64,000 bases of DNA from Pilimelia terevasa (GTDB lineage Bacteria > Actinomycetota > Actinomycetes > Mycobacteriales > Micromonosporaceae). The number at the start of each line of letters is the position of its first letter. Within the stretch, counting starts at the first letter, position 1. The DNA lies in NCBI RefSeq assembly GCF_014647915.1, contig NZ_BMQC01000002.1:1-64000 (forward strand), written 5' to 3'. This document shows, in pieces, positions 1-8,866 of this stretch. Below the pieces are notes generated by a model that was not told the DNA's origin, did not search any database, and worked only from the letters and a program-made list of their open reading frames with translations. The position numbers and the translations under genes are program-made.

Positions 1-1
1 C

Positions 2-94
2 TACCACCGGCGCCGACGACAACGGTCGCTGGCCCGGTTGACCCCTATCGAGTACGAGACCATCATGACTCCACCGGCCAGTCAGGCCGCCTGA
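2..94 (+). mobile_element. IS3-family transposase, C-terminal fragment (runs off the window)
   Basis: The first frame of the window encodes an arginine-rich end followed by LTPIEYET, the hallmark C-terminus of IS3-family (OrfB, rve integrase) transposases, with a stop at 92-94. Only about 30 residues are inside the window, so whether the copy is intact cannot be judged. It is the first of several insertion-sequence pieces in the left 7.5 kb. Confidence 0.6.
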
Positions 95-125
95 CTAGAA
101 CTGTCACCAGTTGGTGCAGCAGACC

Positions 126-140
126 CTAATGCCCCATTAG
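126..140. promoter_or_regulatory. Inverted repeat upstream of the SDR gene, possible operator
   Basis: A perfect 6-bp inverted repeat with a 3-base spacer (CTAATG-ccc-CATTAG) lies 38 bases before the ATG of the SDR gene. AT-rich short palindromes in this position are typical of TetR/MarR/HxlR-family operators, but no regulator gene is adjacent, so the cognate protein is unknown. A TTGGAC hexamer follows at 144-149 and could be a -35 box; I see no convincing -10. Confidence 0.35.
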
Positions 141-178
141 TCGTTGGACAGTGGGATCGGCTCTCTGAGGATAGAAAA

Positions 179-1054
179 ATGAGTTGTAGTTGGTTGATTA
201 CGGGCTGTTCGTCGGGCCTTGGTGCGGCGCTCGCCGACGCCGTCGCCGCCGCGGGTGACCGGGTGCTGGCGACCGCCCGTCGTCCCGAGAGCCTCACCCC
301 GCTGACCGACCGGTACCCGCACCTGGTCCGGACCGCCGCCTGCGACGTCCGGGACACCGCCGCCTGCGAGGCCGCCGTGGCCGCCGCGATCGACGCGTTC
401 GGTCGGATCGACGTCCTGGTCAACAACGCCGGCTACGGCGTCTTCGGCGCGGTCGAGGAGATCGACGACGAGGCGCTGGCCGCGCAGCTGGACACCAACC
501 TCGGCGGCGCCTGGCGGATCACCCGGGCGGCGTTGCCGCACCTGCGCGCGGCCGGCTCCGGTCACATCCTGATGGTCTCCTCCACGGCCGCCGGTATCGC
601 CTACCCGGGACTGGGCGCCTACAACGCGTCGAAGGCCGCGCTGGAGGGGCTGGCCGAGACCCTGGCCGGCGAGGTCGCCGCCTTCGGCATCGGCGTGACG
701 ATTCTCGAACCCGGCGGCTACGCCACTGGCTACGGCGCCTCCCTGGACAGCCGCCGCACGCCGGTCGAGGCCTACGCGCCGATCACGCAGGCCATGGAGG
801 CCGGCATCGCGTCGTTGGCCGGCGGGGGCCCGGGGGTCGGGCAGCCGCAGGAGTTCGCCGCCGTGGTGCGGGAGCTGGTCGAGTCGGGGGCGCGGCCGAT
901 GCGGCTGCCGATCGGCGCGGGCGTCGCCACCGAACTGCTACAGGCGTGGGACCGCCGCCGCGAGGACATGCTCGACGCCGAACGCCCCCGCGCGGCCGCA
1001 CCCACGACCGCCCCCGCCAAGCCCACGACCACCCCGGCCACGCCGAGGCGCTGA
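179..1054 (+). CDS. SDR-family NAD(P)-dependent oxidoreductase
   Basis: A 291-residue classical short-chain dehydrogenase. It has the cofactor motif TGCSSGLG near residue 9, the structural NNAG motif near residue 82, the Ser of MVSSTA and the catalytic YNASK near residue 150. An alanine/proline/threonine-rich tail of about 25 residues extends past the usual fold. The ATG at 179 is preceded by a GAGG ribosome site. The substrate cannot be told from sequence; this subgroup is often annotated as oxidoreductase/SDR acting on carbonyls. It stands alone: IS3 debris lies upstream, and no gene follows in the same direction. Confidence 0.88.
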   Translation: MSCSWLITGCSSGLGAALADAVAAAGDRVLATARRPESLTPLTDRYPHLVRTAACDVRDTAACEAAVAAAIDAFGRIDVLVNNAGYGVFGAVEEIDDEALAAQLDTNLGGAWRITRAALPHLRAAGSGHILMVSSTAAGIAYPGLGAYNASKAALEGLAETLAGEVAAFGIGVTILEPGGYATGYGASLDSRRTPVEAYAPITQAMEAGIASLAGGGPGVGQPQEFAAVVRELVESGARPMRLPIGAGVATELLQAWDRRREDMLDAERPRAAAPTTAPAKPTTTPATPRR

Positions 1055-1597
1055 CGCTCCACGCCGCCGAGGTTCTGCATCGCCCGGAGCCCTCTGACAT
1101 CGGGATGAGGAACACGCGGGGCCCGAATGTAGGACCCTGGCGGCGGCCTTCTGCCGACAATCTCCTGAGGCACTCCCCGCGCGCCCGATCAGAATCGAGG
1201 CCGATCCCAGCTTCGACGCCCCCGCGTCCGTACCGGAACGTCAGCCCCTTCGACGCACCTCCACAGGCAGTGCTACCGCACCGGTAGGTGGCACCCGAGA
1301 TGCCTGCCCCTCTTGGACACGGTTGAGGGATGCCATCGCCGTCACCCCCCGCCACGGGCTCGGGTACGCAAGTGCGGCCACGAGCAGGGTGATCCCGCCG
1401 CCTCGGCGGGCACGGGCGACGTTCGCCGCGACGTCGAGCGCGCCCGCGTCGGCTGGTACGTCTGCGAGTTCATGGGCCGCCGGGGCGGTGCCGGACTCGA
1501 TCAGTGCCTCCAGAGGGCGGTACGCCGCAGGTGGCGCCGGCCTGACCTGCGCCGGTGCGTCCCGAACTGGTCGAGCGCTTCGCGCTTGGTGAGACCG
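1055..1597. other. Gene-poor stretch
   Basis: No reading frame here shows recognisable protein character, a good ribosome site or conserved motifs. The frames that are open are GC-skew artefacts of the high-GC sequence. Given the broken genes to the right, this may be decayed coding DNA, but I cannot name a parent gene. Confidence 0.5.
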
Positions 1598-2185
1598 TTA
1601 GCGGTATTCGGGCTGTTCGCCGGAGGGGTCGGCTCGGATGACATCCAGTGTTGTTTGGGCGTTGAGCGCGTCGATGGCTGCCGGAGACGCGCCGATCCCG
1701 GCCCAGTGTGGGTCGACGTCGCTGGCCAGGCACCAGCGCTGGTCGGCTGGCCATACGAGCGCTGGCGGGGCGATGGGCCCCCCACTGCCCAGTGCGGCTT
1801 CCCAACCGTCGATGTCACCGATGCAGCCGTGAAGGAGCCCGTACCGGCGGTGGGGCAGCTCCAACAACGCGCCGCTTCGTACATGAGTCGGTAGCGGGAT
1901 GTCGGAGTACCCCTCCCAGACGCAGAAGTAGCAGTCCTGTGCAGAGGAGGTGAACCGTGCGAGCAGGTGCAGGGCGCGTCTGGTCTGCTCGATGTCGAGA
2001 AGATGATCGTCGCCAACTTCGACGTCGGCCTCCTGCTGGCCGGGTCGGATGGGGTCGGGGATGAACCGGAGGCGGGCGTACGCTTCGAACCCCGCGGGCC
2101 CGAACGTGATCAACTGCCCGGGCGGGGTGCCCACCCGGGAAAGCCAGTCGGCCGGGGTGAGGTCCCTACACCATGTAAGTGCCAC
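1598..2185 (-). CDS. Hypothetical actinobacterial protein
   Basis: About 195 residues from a GTG at 2185 (an ATG at 2260 would add 25 low-complexity residues and has no better ribosome site). The body reads as a real soluble protein: an N-terminal ADWL segment, then QLITFGPAGFEAYARLRF, a central DCYFCVWEGY and a C-terminal DVDPHWAGIG. I recognise this as a pattern seen in uncharacterised actinobacterial proteins, often near SUKH/SMI1-like genes, but I know of no assigned function. It runs in the same direction as the broken SUKH gene upstream at 2288-3614. Confidence 0.6.
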   Translation of the reverse strand: MALTWCRDLTPADWLSRVGTPPGQLITFGPAGFEAYARLRFIPDPIRPGQQEADVEVGDDHLLDIEQTRRALHLLARFTSSAQDCYFCVWEGYSDIPLPTHVRSGALLELPHRRYGLLHGCIGDIDGWEAALGSGGPIAPPALVWPADQRWCLASDVDPHWAGIGASPAAIDALNAQTTLDVIRADPSGEQPEYR

Positions 2186-2287
2186 GCCGCGTCCACCGCC
2201 TCTTCGAAGAACCCAACGATACTGGGGGTGGACACGCGCCGACGACGCCGCGCGGGGCATGGCCCCGCCGACCGCGTTTGGGGTGCT

Positions 2288-3614
2288 TCACCGACGGCGC
2301 GGGACGGACAGAAGTTCGCGGCCTCTCCCCTGGGTGATGACCGCCTGCAGGAGCGGCTCGGCGAGCAGGACCACGGGGGCGATGTGGTTGTCGCTGACCG
2401 GCCGCCACAGCCGCATGGCGTCCATCACCGCGCGCCACGCCACGTCGCATGCCTTCGTCGACGGCGCAGGCCCCCGCATAGGCGCTCGCTCTGGCGCGGG
2501 TGCCGGCGCCGGTTCGGATCCGGCCGCCGTCGCGGGTGCAGATGTGGGTGGGTGGTCGCGCGGCGCAGGCCAGGACATCACGGTCATGATGAGCTTGGCG
2601 TTGGTCGCGGTGGGTGCCGGGCTGGGGTCGGACCGGATGGCTGCCTGCTCGGCGACATCAGCGGCGAGTCCGGCGATGATGTCCTTGACGGCCTGGTCGA
2701 ATTCGGGGACACCGAAGCGGAGAGTGACTGCTCCGGCAGCGCCTTGCCTGTCCAGAGCGTAGATGAGGTCCCGGGTTCGTGGGTGGCCGCGCAGGTGCCC
2801 GGCGACGTAGTCGTCACCATGATGCGCGTAGCCGGGGTCGGCGTAGACCAGCGGCACGATCTCGGCGAACACCGGATCGTCGAACAAGGCGGGGTCGACC
2901 GGCATCAGGTGGCTCAGCGGCAGCTTGTACCAGTTTGCCTGCATGATCCACAGCTGGAACCGCAGCAGCCGGGCCCGGTCGCGGCCGAACTCCTGAGCCG
3001 CGGCAAGGACAGTCTCGGCCTCGTCGAACTCGCCGTCCAGCGCCAGGACACGCGCCCGCTCGACCTCGGCGTCCCACGCGTCACGCGTCTCGCCGACCGG
3101 CTGGCGTAGGGCGTGGAAGCCGGCGTACAGGTCGCGCATCAGCGCCTCGAAGGAGTCGAAGCGCTCCGGCCCCATGCCGGACCAGGAGCTCAGCGAGTAG
3201 GCAGCCCATTCACCGTCGCTGCCGACATCGTCGGGGTCCAGCAGCAGGATCGAGGCGTCCCCGGCCAAGGACAGCCGCAGCGTCCGCGCCAACACCGCCG
3301 CCTCTTCCTCCTCCGGCGCCTCGGCCCAGTACGCGTCGTCGGTGTCGCGGAGCCAGGCCAACTCCGCGGTGGCCGGCGAGCCGGTAGACGAAGTTGCCGG
3401 CGTCCTTCCACCCGTCGGTGAGGGACAGAAACGCACGCAGCGAGGGCGGCAGCCGGCACCCCAACCGCCGCTCGGCCCGCTCCAGGTCAGCCTCGCTGGC
3501 CGGCCCGAAGCCGAGCCACCCGCCGCGCACCTCGTCGTCGAGCGGCCGGTCTTGCCCAGGGTCGTGAGCGACAACCCATTCAGCGCTCCACCGCTCCAGA
3601 AAGGTCCTGTCCAT
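2288..3614 (-). pseudogene. SUKH (SMI1/KNR4)-like protein, frameshifted
   Basis: Starting at the ATG at 3614, one frame encodes a SUKH N-terminal part (FLERW, then LERAERRLGCRLPPSLRAF and LTDGWKDAG). Around position 3370 the homology moves to another frame (ELAWLRDTDDAYW onward) and runs to a stop at 2288. Removing one C from the GGCCACC run would restore a continuous gene. The C-terminal third is proline/alanine-rich followed by a short conserved-looking tail. SUKH proteins are commonly immunity proteins of toxin systems or peptidoglycan-linked regulators; no toxin gene is visible. It is either a true pseudogene or a one-base sequencing error. Confidence 0.65.
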
Positions 3615-3845
3615 GATGGGCACGCTAGGCCAGCCGTGCGACATCCCCATCGCGCCACCGGGCACCCCTCAGGCACGGCTCGCCGCCCCACAGCCGGCAG
3701 GCACGTCCCGAGAAGGCGCCGAGAGGGCCGAGGACGAAGCACCTTCGTCCGGCCGACGACCCACCTCACCCGCCCGCATGAGCGGTCGCCTCGATCAACA
3801 ACCGCGGTTCATCCTTACGACCACAACCCTGACTCGGCCGTGATC

Positions 3846-4397
3846 ATGGTGCCCAAACTCACGACCAACGGTGCCGCATCTCGCGACCGAAGCCAGACGA
3901 AGATGGGCGGCGTGGTCACCACGCTGACCTGGCAGCAGGCGGTCGACGAGGCGCTGTGCTTCGGCTGGATCGATGGGCAGGCCCGGAAACGGGATCAGGG
4001 GAGCTCGTGGATCCGGTTCACCCCTCGTAGGCACCGCAGCGCCTGGTCACAACGCAACGTCGCCAATGTGGCCCGGCTGGAAGCACAAGGGCGAATGCTG
4101 CCGCCGGGCCGTGCCGCGGTAGATGCCGCGAAGGCGGACGGGCGGTGGGCGGCGGCCTACGCCCCGTCGTCGGAAGCCGAGCCACCGGCTGACCTTCACG
4201 CCGCCATCGCCGCTGTCCCGGCCGCCCAAGCCATGTTCGACGTACTCACCAAGACCAACCGGTTCGCGCTCATCTACCGTGTCAATGCCGTGAAACGGGC
4301 GCAGACCCGCGAACGGAAGATCGGCGAGTTCGTCGCTATGCTGGCTCGCCACGAGGCGATCTTCCCGCAGAAGGCCAAGCCTCCGAACTCACCGTAA
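3846..4397 (+). CDS. YdeI/OmpD-associated family protein, probably N-terminally truncated
   Basis: The core is clear: TWQQAVDEALCFGWIDGQ, then RFTPRRHRSAWSQRN and ADGRWAAAYA, and a C-terminal ETRERKI-like helix region. These are the signatures of the YdeI (bacteriocin-protection / OmpD-associated) family. Family members normally have about 30-40 residues (a WL.K..KK segment) before the TW.QAV motif. Here the upstream sequence is unrelated, so the 5' end may have been replaced or lost. I used the ATG at 3846 as start (183 residues), which has no strong ribosome site. The molecular role of the family is poorly known. Confidence 0.6.
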   Translation: MVPKLTTNGAASRDRSQTKMGGVVTTLTWQQAVDEALCFGWIDGQARKRDQGSSWIRFTPRRHRSAWSQRNVANVARLEAQGRMLPPGRAAVDAAKADGRWAAAYAPSSEAEPPADLHAAIAAVPAAQAMFDVLTKTNRFALIYRVNAVKRAQTRERKIGEFVAMLARHEAIFPQKAKPPNSP

Positions 4398-4448
4398 TCG
4401 GCGCTTTTCCCTATGCGCTGCACTGACATGCGCACAGATCATGCCGCA

Positions 4449-4758
4449 CTACGAGCTGATCTGTAGCCACTCGATCGGTTCGTTGGCCACCTGCTCCACC
4501 CGAGCCGCCATCGTGACAACGTGTTGCCACGCGACATCCCCTGGCATCGGGCCGGCAAACGTGATCACCAAGCCAACGTCCTCGGCGGAAAACCCGATAC
4601 GGGTCTCCCCGCAACGCGCTGAAAGTCGCCGTAACCTCAGGGTCGTGAACGCAGCTGCAGTAGGCGGGGATGATGACGTTTGGGACCTGGTCGGCAGGCA
4701 CCGAGGGCCAGGCGTGGGTGTCGCGCGTCCGGAAGATGTACTCGATCACGTGACCCAT
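4449..4758 (-). pseudogene. Hypothetical protein, frameshifted
   Basis: From an ATG at 4758 the frame MGHVIEYIFRTRDTHAWPS continues for about 45 residues. Near 4605-4620 the protein-like sequence jumps to the next frame (ETRIGFSAEDVGLVITF, then EPIEWLQISS) and stops at 4449-4451. The two halves together make a compact protein of roughly 100 residues. I do not recognise the family. The frame change, in a region with three other broken genes, argues for decay. Confidence 0.45.
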
Positions 4759-4823
4759 CCTGCTCGCGGTGACACCTCGCCTCGGCGCGCGGAGCGGACG
4801 CTCAGTAGCCGCGTACGGGGCGC

Positions 4824-5276
4824 TCACTCGCCCTTTGGTGAGCGTGACGGGGCAGGTTGAGTTCGCTCAGGGTCGGCAGCCGGCCACCCTTCCAGTCGGG
4901 CTGAGACACGCTCGCGCAGGAGGAGGTACTCGGCGTGGCGGCGTTTGGTCGGGCCGGTGGGGCGCAGAACTGATCGGATAGCGCTGATTGTCTGGCCTCT
5001 ACGAAACTGCTCACGTGTCAGGTCGATCTCGACGCCGCTGGGCAGGCGGTTCTACCAGTGGAAGCCATGCTGCTGACCGTTGGCGTGTACTTCGCCGACC
5101 ATGAGGTCACCGCCGAGAATGTCATGTAGGACTAGGGCTGTGACGTCGCAGTGCCCCCAGGCTGGATTGTCGGCCTGCCAGCCGCTCCGTTCTAGATCAT
5201 CAGGTGAGCAGGTGTCAGCTGACCAACTGGCGCGCAAGGCGTCCTGAATATCGCTCAAGGTCCATGTAGGCATCAC
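4824..5276 (-). pseudogene. YunG-like family protein with premature amber stop
   Basis: The start (MMPTWTLSDIQDALRASW) and the segment NPAWGHCDVTALVLHDILGG match the small YunG-like family. The frame hits TAG at 5052-5054 directly after GFHW. The same frame then continues after the stop with NRLPSGVEIDLTREQFRRGQ, the expected next family block, to a TGA at 4824. A single base change in one codon therefore splits an otherwise collinear gene of about 150 residues. Function of the family is unknown. Confidence 0.6.
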
Positions 5277-5443
5277 CAGAGCGTAGAAGGCGCCCCTGAC
5301 ATCCGCTTCTGCCGCTGATCGTCTCCGTAGATGGGGGCGAGGGGCACGTGGGGTGTGTCGGGAAGGGCCACCGTGATCGACTGGCCCGGCACGACCTCGC
5401 CGCCGCGTTCGACGACCGCCATCACTCCGGCCTTGCGAAGGGT

Positions 5444-5610
5444 CTACCGGTCCGGTCCGGTTCGCGGAGCCAGATCCTGATCGAGGCGATGGTGACGGGT
5501 GGCGTGTTCGGTGGATGCCTCCCGCGTGATCATTCGGACGCGGTCTGCCCGCATCTCGTCACGTTCTGGAATGGTGTGTGGAATACGCGGCGCGTATCGG
5601 GTCCGCAGGC
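5444..5610 (-). mobile_element. IS5-type transposase remnant
   Basis: On the minus strand the frame contains RIPHTIPERDEMRADRVR, the typical pre-catalytic segment of IS5-group transposases found in actinomycetes, followed by a frameshifted copy of the C-terminal hydrophobic helix. Only about 55 codons remain and no ends are visible. The same motif (HTIPERDDVQAGRVRRGSRG) recurs at 31.3 kb, so related elements once flanked the central gene cluster on both sides. Confidence 0.6.
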
Positions 5611-5697
5611 GCTGCCGTTGTCGCCGCCGGGCGCGGCCCTCGAGTGCTGCTTTTCGGCCCGACGGCGCGCGGAGCGCGCCGCCGTACAGCGAGCCGT

Positions 5698-6674
5698 TCA
5701 TGGCGATGGCGCCTGTGCGGGCGATGCGAGCTTGTCGTGGTCGGCGCGGCGGACGACACCGGCGGCGGCCAGGCCCGCTATCGCCACCAGCAAAATCAAC
5801 CATCCCTGCCAGCCGCTGAGCCCAGTGAACCAAGCATTGATCGACGGCTTCGCGTCCCGGTCGGCGGTCACCATCTGGACGAATCCGATCACCACGGTGT
5901 TGTTCACGGCGTGGCCCACCACAGCCGGCCAGATCGATCCGCCGGCCAGCCGCAACAAGCCGAGCAGGACGCCGAACAGCGCGCAGAAGATCGTGAACGG
6001 GATGATGGACTCCCGGGCGTCGGCCCCCATCGACAGCCCTGGTCCGAGGTAGAACGGTAGATGCCACAGTCCGCAGATCAGTCCGATCGTGATCAACGCC
6101 GGCCAGATACCGAAGCGGTCCCGCAGGCGGTTGAGCAAGTAACCGCGCCACCCCCACTCCTCGCAGAACATGACCGGCAGGATCAGCAGCAGCTGCACCA
6201 GGTTGACCCCCAGCGCCCGCAGCGCGACCCCCCAGGGAAACCCAGCCTGCCCCACGGACTCCGGAGCATAGCCCTCCCGCAGCGAAGAGAAGCCGGTCAG
6301 GTCAGCCCGGTAGATGCCGGTGACGGCATTGAGCACCACGGTAGGGCCGCCGCCGCGACAAAAACGCCCGCTGCCAGCAAGCACCAGCGCAGCAGGCGAC
6401 CGAACGGCCGCACCGGCACCATCGCGGTAGCCCGAGGGATGCTCCAGGGCCGCCGAACCCACCGGACCGCAACCAACGTCGCCACCGCCACAGCCAGCGG
6501 CGCCGCAACGAACAGGACACGGACACCGGTGACCTGCTCCACCACCCACACCAGCCAAGGCAACGCGAACGCGACGGCGAGGAAGACGCCGACATCGCGG
6601 TAGGAGTCACCGGCACCTGGCCGGGTCGGGCCATACGGCGCGCCGATCGCAGCGCGCGGCGGGGATGAAGGCAT
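5698..6674 (-). pseudogene. CPBP-family intramembrane metalloprotease, frameshifted
   Basis: The C-terminal frame carries the CPBP/CAAX-protease signatures: CEEWGWRGYLLNRLRD (the EExxxR motif), GLWHLPFYL (His motif) and GHAVNNTVV, in several membrane-spanning segments. The N-terminal part (DVGVFLAVAFALPWLVW and a second helix, from the ATG at 6674) is in a different frame; the shift lies near 6330-6350. As written the gene cannot make a full protein. Intact members are membrane proteases linked to prenyl processing or bacteriocin self-immunity; here the gene looks decayed, barring a sequencing error. Confidence 0.65.
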
Positions 6675-6794
6675 GCCGACCAGTCTCACCCATCACCGCC
6701 AACGCCGGACCCACCCACGGTCGGCTGCCCGGGCGTCGCCCGGCTGCCTGGGCTTGACCCGTTTCGAGGACGCTTCTACCCCGACGGGCGCGTC

Positions 6795-7220
6795 GTGCGC
6801 TATCGGGAGCCGATACTGGCCGGCGTGACGAAGCCACGCACCTCCAACACCGTCGGAGGTAAGGTCGACCTGGACCGGGTCGAGAAGGTCATCCATCGCC
6901 GATACTTGAGCCTGCTGGAGCGCGAGCAGCTGTCTGACCTGCGTCGCTCCGGGATGTCGATCCGGATGATCGCCGCCCAGCTGCGGCGATCTCCGTCAAC
7001 CGTCAGCCGTGAGCTGCGCCGCAACACGACTACCGCACGCGGCTACCTGCCCCATACGGCGCATCGGACGTCGGTCCAACGACGCCTACGACCCAGGAAG
7101 CCGAAACTCCTGACACACCCTGAGCTGCGAACATACGTACAGCATCGGCTGGGCAAGAAATGGTCGCCGCAGCAAGTCAGCTTCGACCAGCCGAAACGGT
7201 TCACCACCGAGACGGCCTAC
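6795..7220 (+). mobile_element. IS30-family transposase, N-terminal remnant
   Basis: The frame encodes the IS30 helix-turn-helix block: RYLSLLEREQLSDLRRSG, IAAQLRRSPSTVSRELRRN, then YVQHRLGKKWSPQQVS. Homology ends near 7215, before the DDE catalytic domain, where sequence of an unrelated transposase begins. The element is thus truncated by recombination or by insertion of the ISAs1 piece and is not expected to be active. Confidence 0.65.
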
Positions 7221-7239
7221 GCCATCGCCAGCCTGCTCA

Positions 7240-7501
7240 CCCCACCAGGCCAAGCCGGCGCGGCTGGCTGCCTGGATCTGCGGTCAATGGCACATCGAAA
7301 ACAAGATCCACTGGGTGCGTGGCGTAACCTACAACGAGGACCGATCCAAATCCGCACCGGAACCGGCCCCAAGTCATGGCAGCCCGGCGCAACGCCGCCA
7401 TCGGCGCTCTACGCGCCGCCGGCACCACCAACATCACCGCCGCCAACCGCTACCACGCCCGCGACAGCACCCGGCCGCTGGCCCTACTCGGCATCATCTA
7501 A
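7240..7501 (+). mobile_element. ISAs1-family transposase, C-terminal remnant
   Basis: Reading across two frameshifts gives QWHIENKIHWVRGVTYNED, then IRTGTGP and finally NAAIGALRAAGTTNITAANR with a TAA at 7499-7501. This is the characteristic C-terminal end of ISAs1 (H-repeat associated) transposases. The frame changes show it is inactive. It abuts the IS30 remnant. Confidence 0.6.
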
Positions 7502-7509
7502 CGACTTTG

Positions 7510-7640
7510 CCGGGACCTGGATCGGCGGCCGCCCGGCCTGTCGGCTCAGGTCGCCGAACTCCACGGCGGCGAGTTCACGATGGTCGAGGCGCCCGACGGC
7601 GGGCGCTGGCCACCCTGCGGCCGCCCGGCGCCGCAGCGCG
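7510..7640 (+). pseudogene. Possible histidine-kinase C-terminal scrap
   Basis: About 35 codons read GLSAQVAELHGGEFTMVE followed by APDGG. This resembles the end of the HATPase domain of two-component sensor kinases (a VAELHGG segment, then a glycine-rich loop). No H-box, N-box or membrane part is present. The rest of 7641-8178 shows no gene. Confidence 0.3.
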
Positions 7641-7955
7641 CCCCACCCGGGCCTGACCGGACGGCCGGACACAGTCTCGGGCTTCGCTGACGCCGACGAG
7701 GGCCGTGCGTGCCCGAGCGCGGGCGACCTGCACCCCGGCACCCGGAATATCCGCCGAGGTCGCACGACGAAGCGCCAGCTCGCCACCCCCGGCGCACGCG
7801 TTCCCCATATCGGTACACCTGATGACCAGGGCGACACCGATAGTTGGCTCCCGGCGCGACCGGGTCGCCGGCAGAGGCTTCGTCGCCGCGATTCTGTCCC
7901 CAGGCCATTCCGGGTCGCGGCTCGGAGATCCTTGCGGAATTGCGCATGAGTTTTA

Positions 7956-7980
7956 TGTAGGCGGCGGCCTGCCGCCTACA
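7956..7980. repeat. Perfect 10-bp inverted repeat before the biosynthetic operon
   Basis: Arms TGTAGGCGGC and GCCGCCTACA flank a 5-base loop. The hairpin sits about 200 bases before the first operon gene and after the IS debris. It lacks a downstream U-run on either strand. It could be a factor-independent terminator of the high-GC type, an operator, or an IS end; sequence alone does not decide. Confidence 0.4.
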
Positions 7981-8178
7981 CGCCAGCTGGGCAACCGATG
8001 CAGAATCGGCGTCGTACGCCGGTGGCTGCCCGGTACGGGCGCCTCGACGACTCGGGTCAGCTGATTCTGCTGTTCGCTTTTGCGCAACCGCTGTGGCACA
8101 TCGGAGTCGCCTGCGCCAGGATCGATTCGCGTCCACAGTGATGCAGATTCCCGCCAACCTACGAAGGAGGCCAGGCCG

Positions 8179-8865
8179 ATGCGCGGCGCGCCCCATCATC
8201 GCCATCTCGCCCTCGAAGGGGTCGACGGCGCAGGTAAATCGACTCTGGGCAGGCTTATCGCCACGCACGTCCGTGCCCAGGGCATCCCGCTGTCACGCAT
8301 CGGGCAGCATTCATGGCTCTCTCCGGACGCGACCAGAGTAATTGTGGACCTCCGGGAGGGACGGGCCTGCGAATATTCGGTCGAAACAATCGTCGACGCG
8401 TATGTCAGAGATAAGCAGCTGTTGTCGCGGTCCATCGGGAACCTGCTGGAAACGCGGAACGTGCTCTCGGACCGATACATCGTCAGCGACGCCGTGTATA
8501 TGGACGCACTCTACGGCATTCCCTACCGCGACACTCTCGACCGCCACCGGGCCGCGGGTACGCGGTTCCCGGGTCTGCTCATCTACCTCGATGTCCCGGC
8601 CAGCGTGGCGTCGGCGCGCGTCCTCAAGCGCGGCAAGTCCATGCGCCATTACGAGAACACCTACACCCTGGCCGCCGTGCAACGCGTCTACCAGCGCCTG
8701 CTCTTCGAGGACCCGCCGCCCTACCTGCCGCCGGTCGTCGTCTTCGGCAACGAGGACGGTGCGCATGACGACGGGCGGGCCCAGCCGGTACTGGCCGCCG
8801 TGGACGCGTACCTCGCCGACGCCCCGATCCCGGGCACGGGCCTTCGCGATATGACGCGGGTGTGA
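8179..8865 (+). CDS. Thymidylate-kinase-like P-loop kinase
   Basis: A 228-residue P-loop kinase of the dTMP kinase fold. The Walker A is GVDGAGKST at residues 14-22, a DR(Y) motif (SDRYIVSDAVY) lies near residue 96 and a lid-region arginine segment follows the LDVP strand. The ATG at 8179 follows a GAAGGAGG ribosome site at good spacing. It opens the biosynthetic operon and its stop is one base before the glycosyltransferase start. Canonical dTMP kinases phosphorylate dTMP for DNA synthesis. A second copy inside a peptide-modification operon more likely serves the pathway (nucleotide-sugar supply or phosphorylation of an intermediate), which is inference. Confidence 0.8.
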   Translation: MRGAPHHRHLALEGVDGAGKSTLGRLIATHVRAQGIPLSRIGQHSWLSPDATRVIVDLREGRACEYSVETIVDAYVRDKQLLSRSIGNLLETRNVLSDRYIVSDAVYMDALYGIPYRDTLDRHRAAGTRFPGLLIYLDVPASVASARVLKRGKSMRHYENTYTLAAVQRVYQRLLFEDPPPYLPPVVVFGNEDGAHDDGRAQPVLAAVDAYLADAPIPGTGLRDMTRV

Positions 8866-8866
8866 G

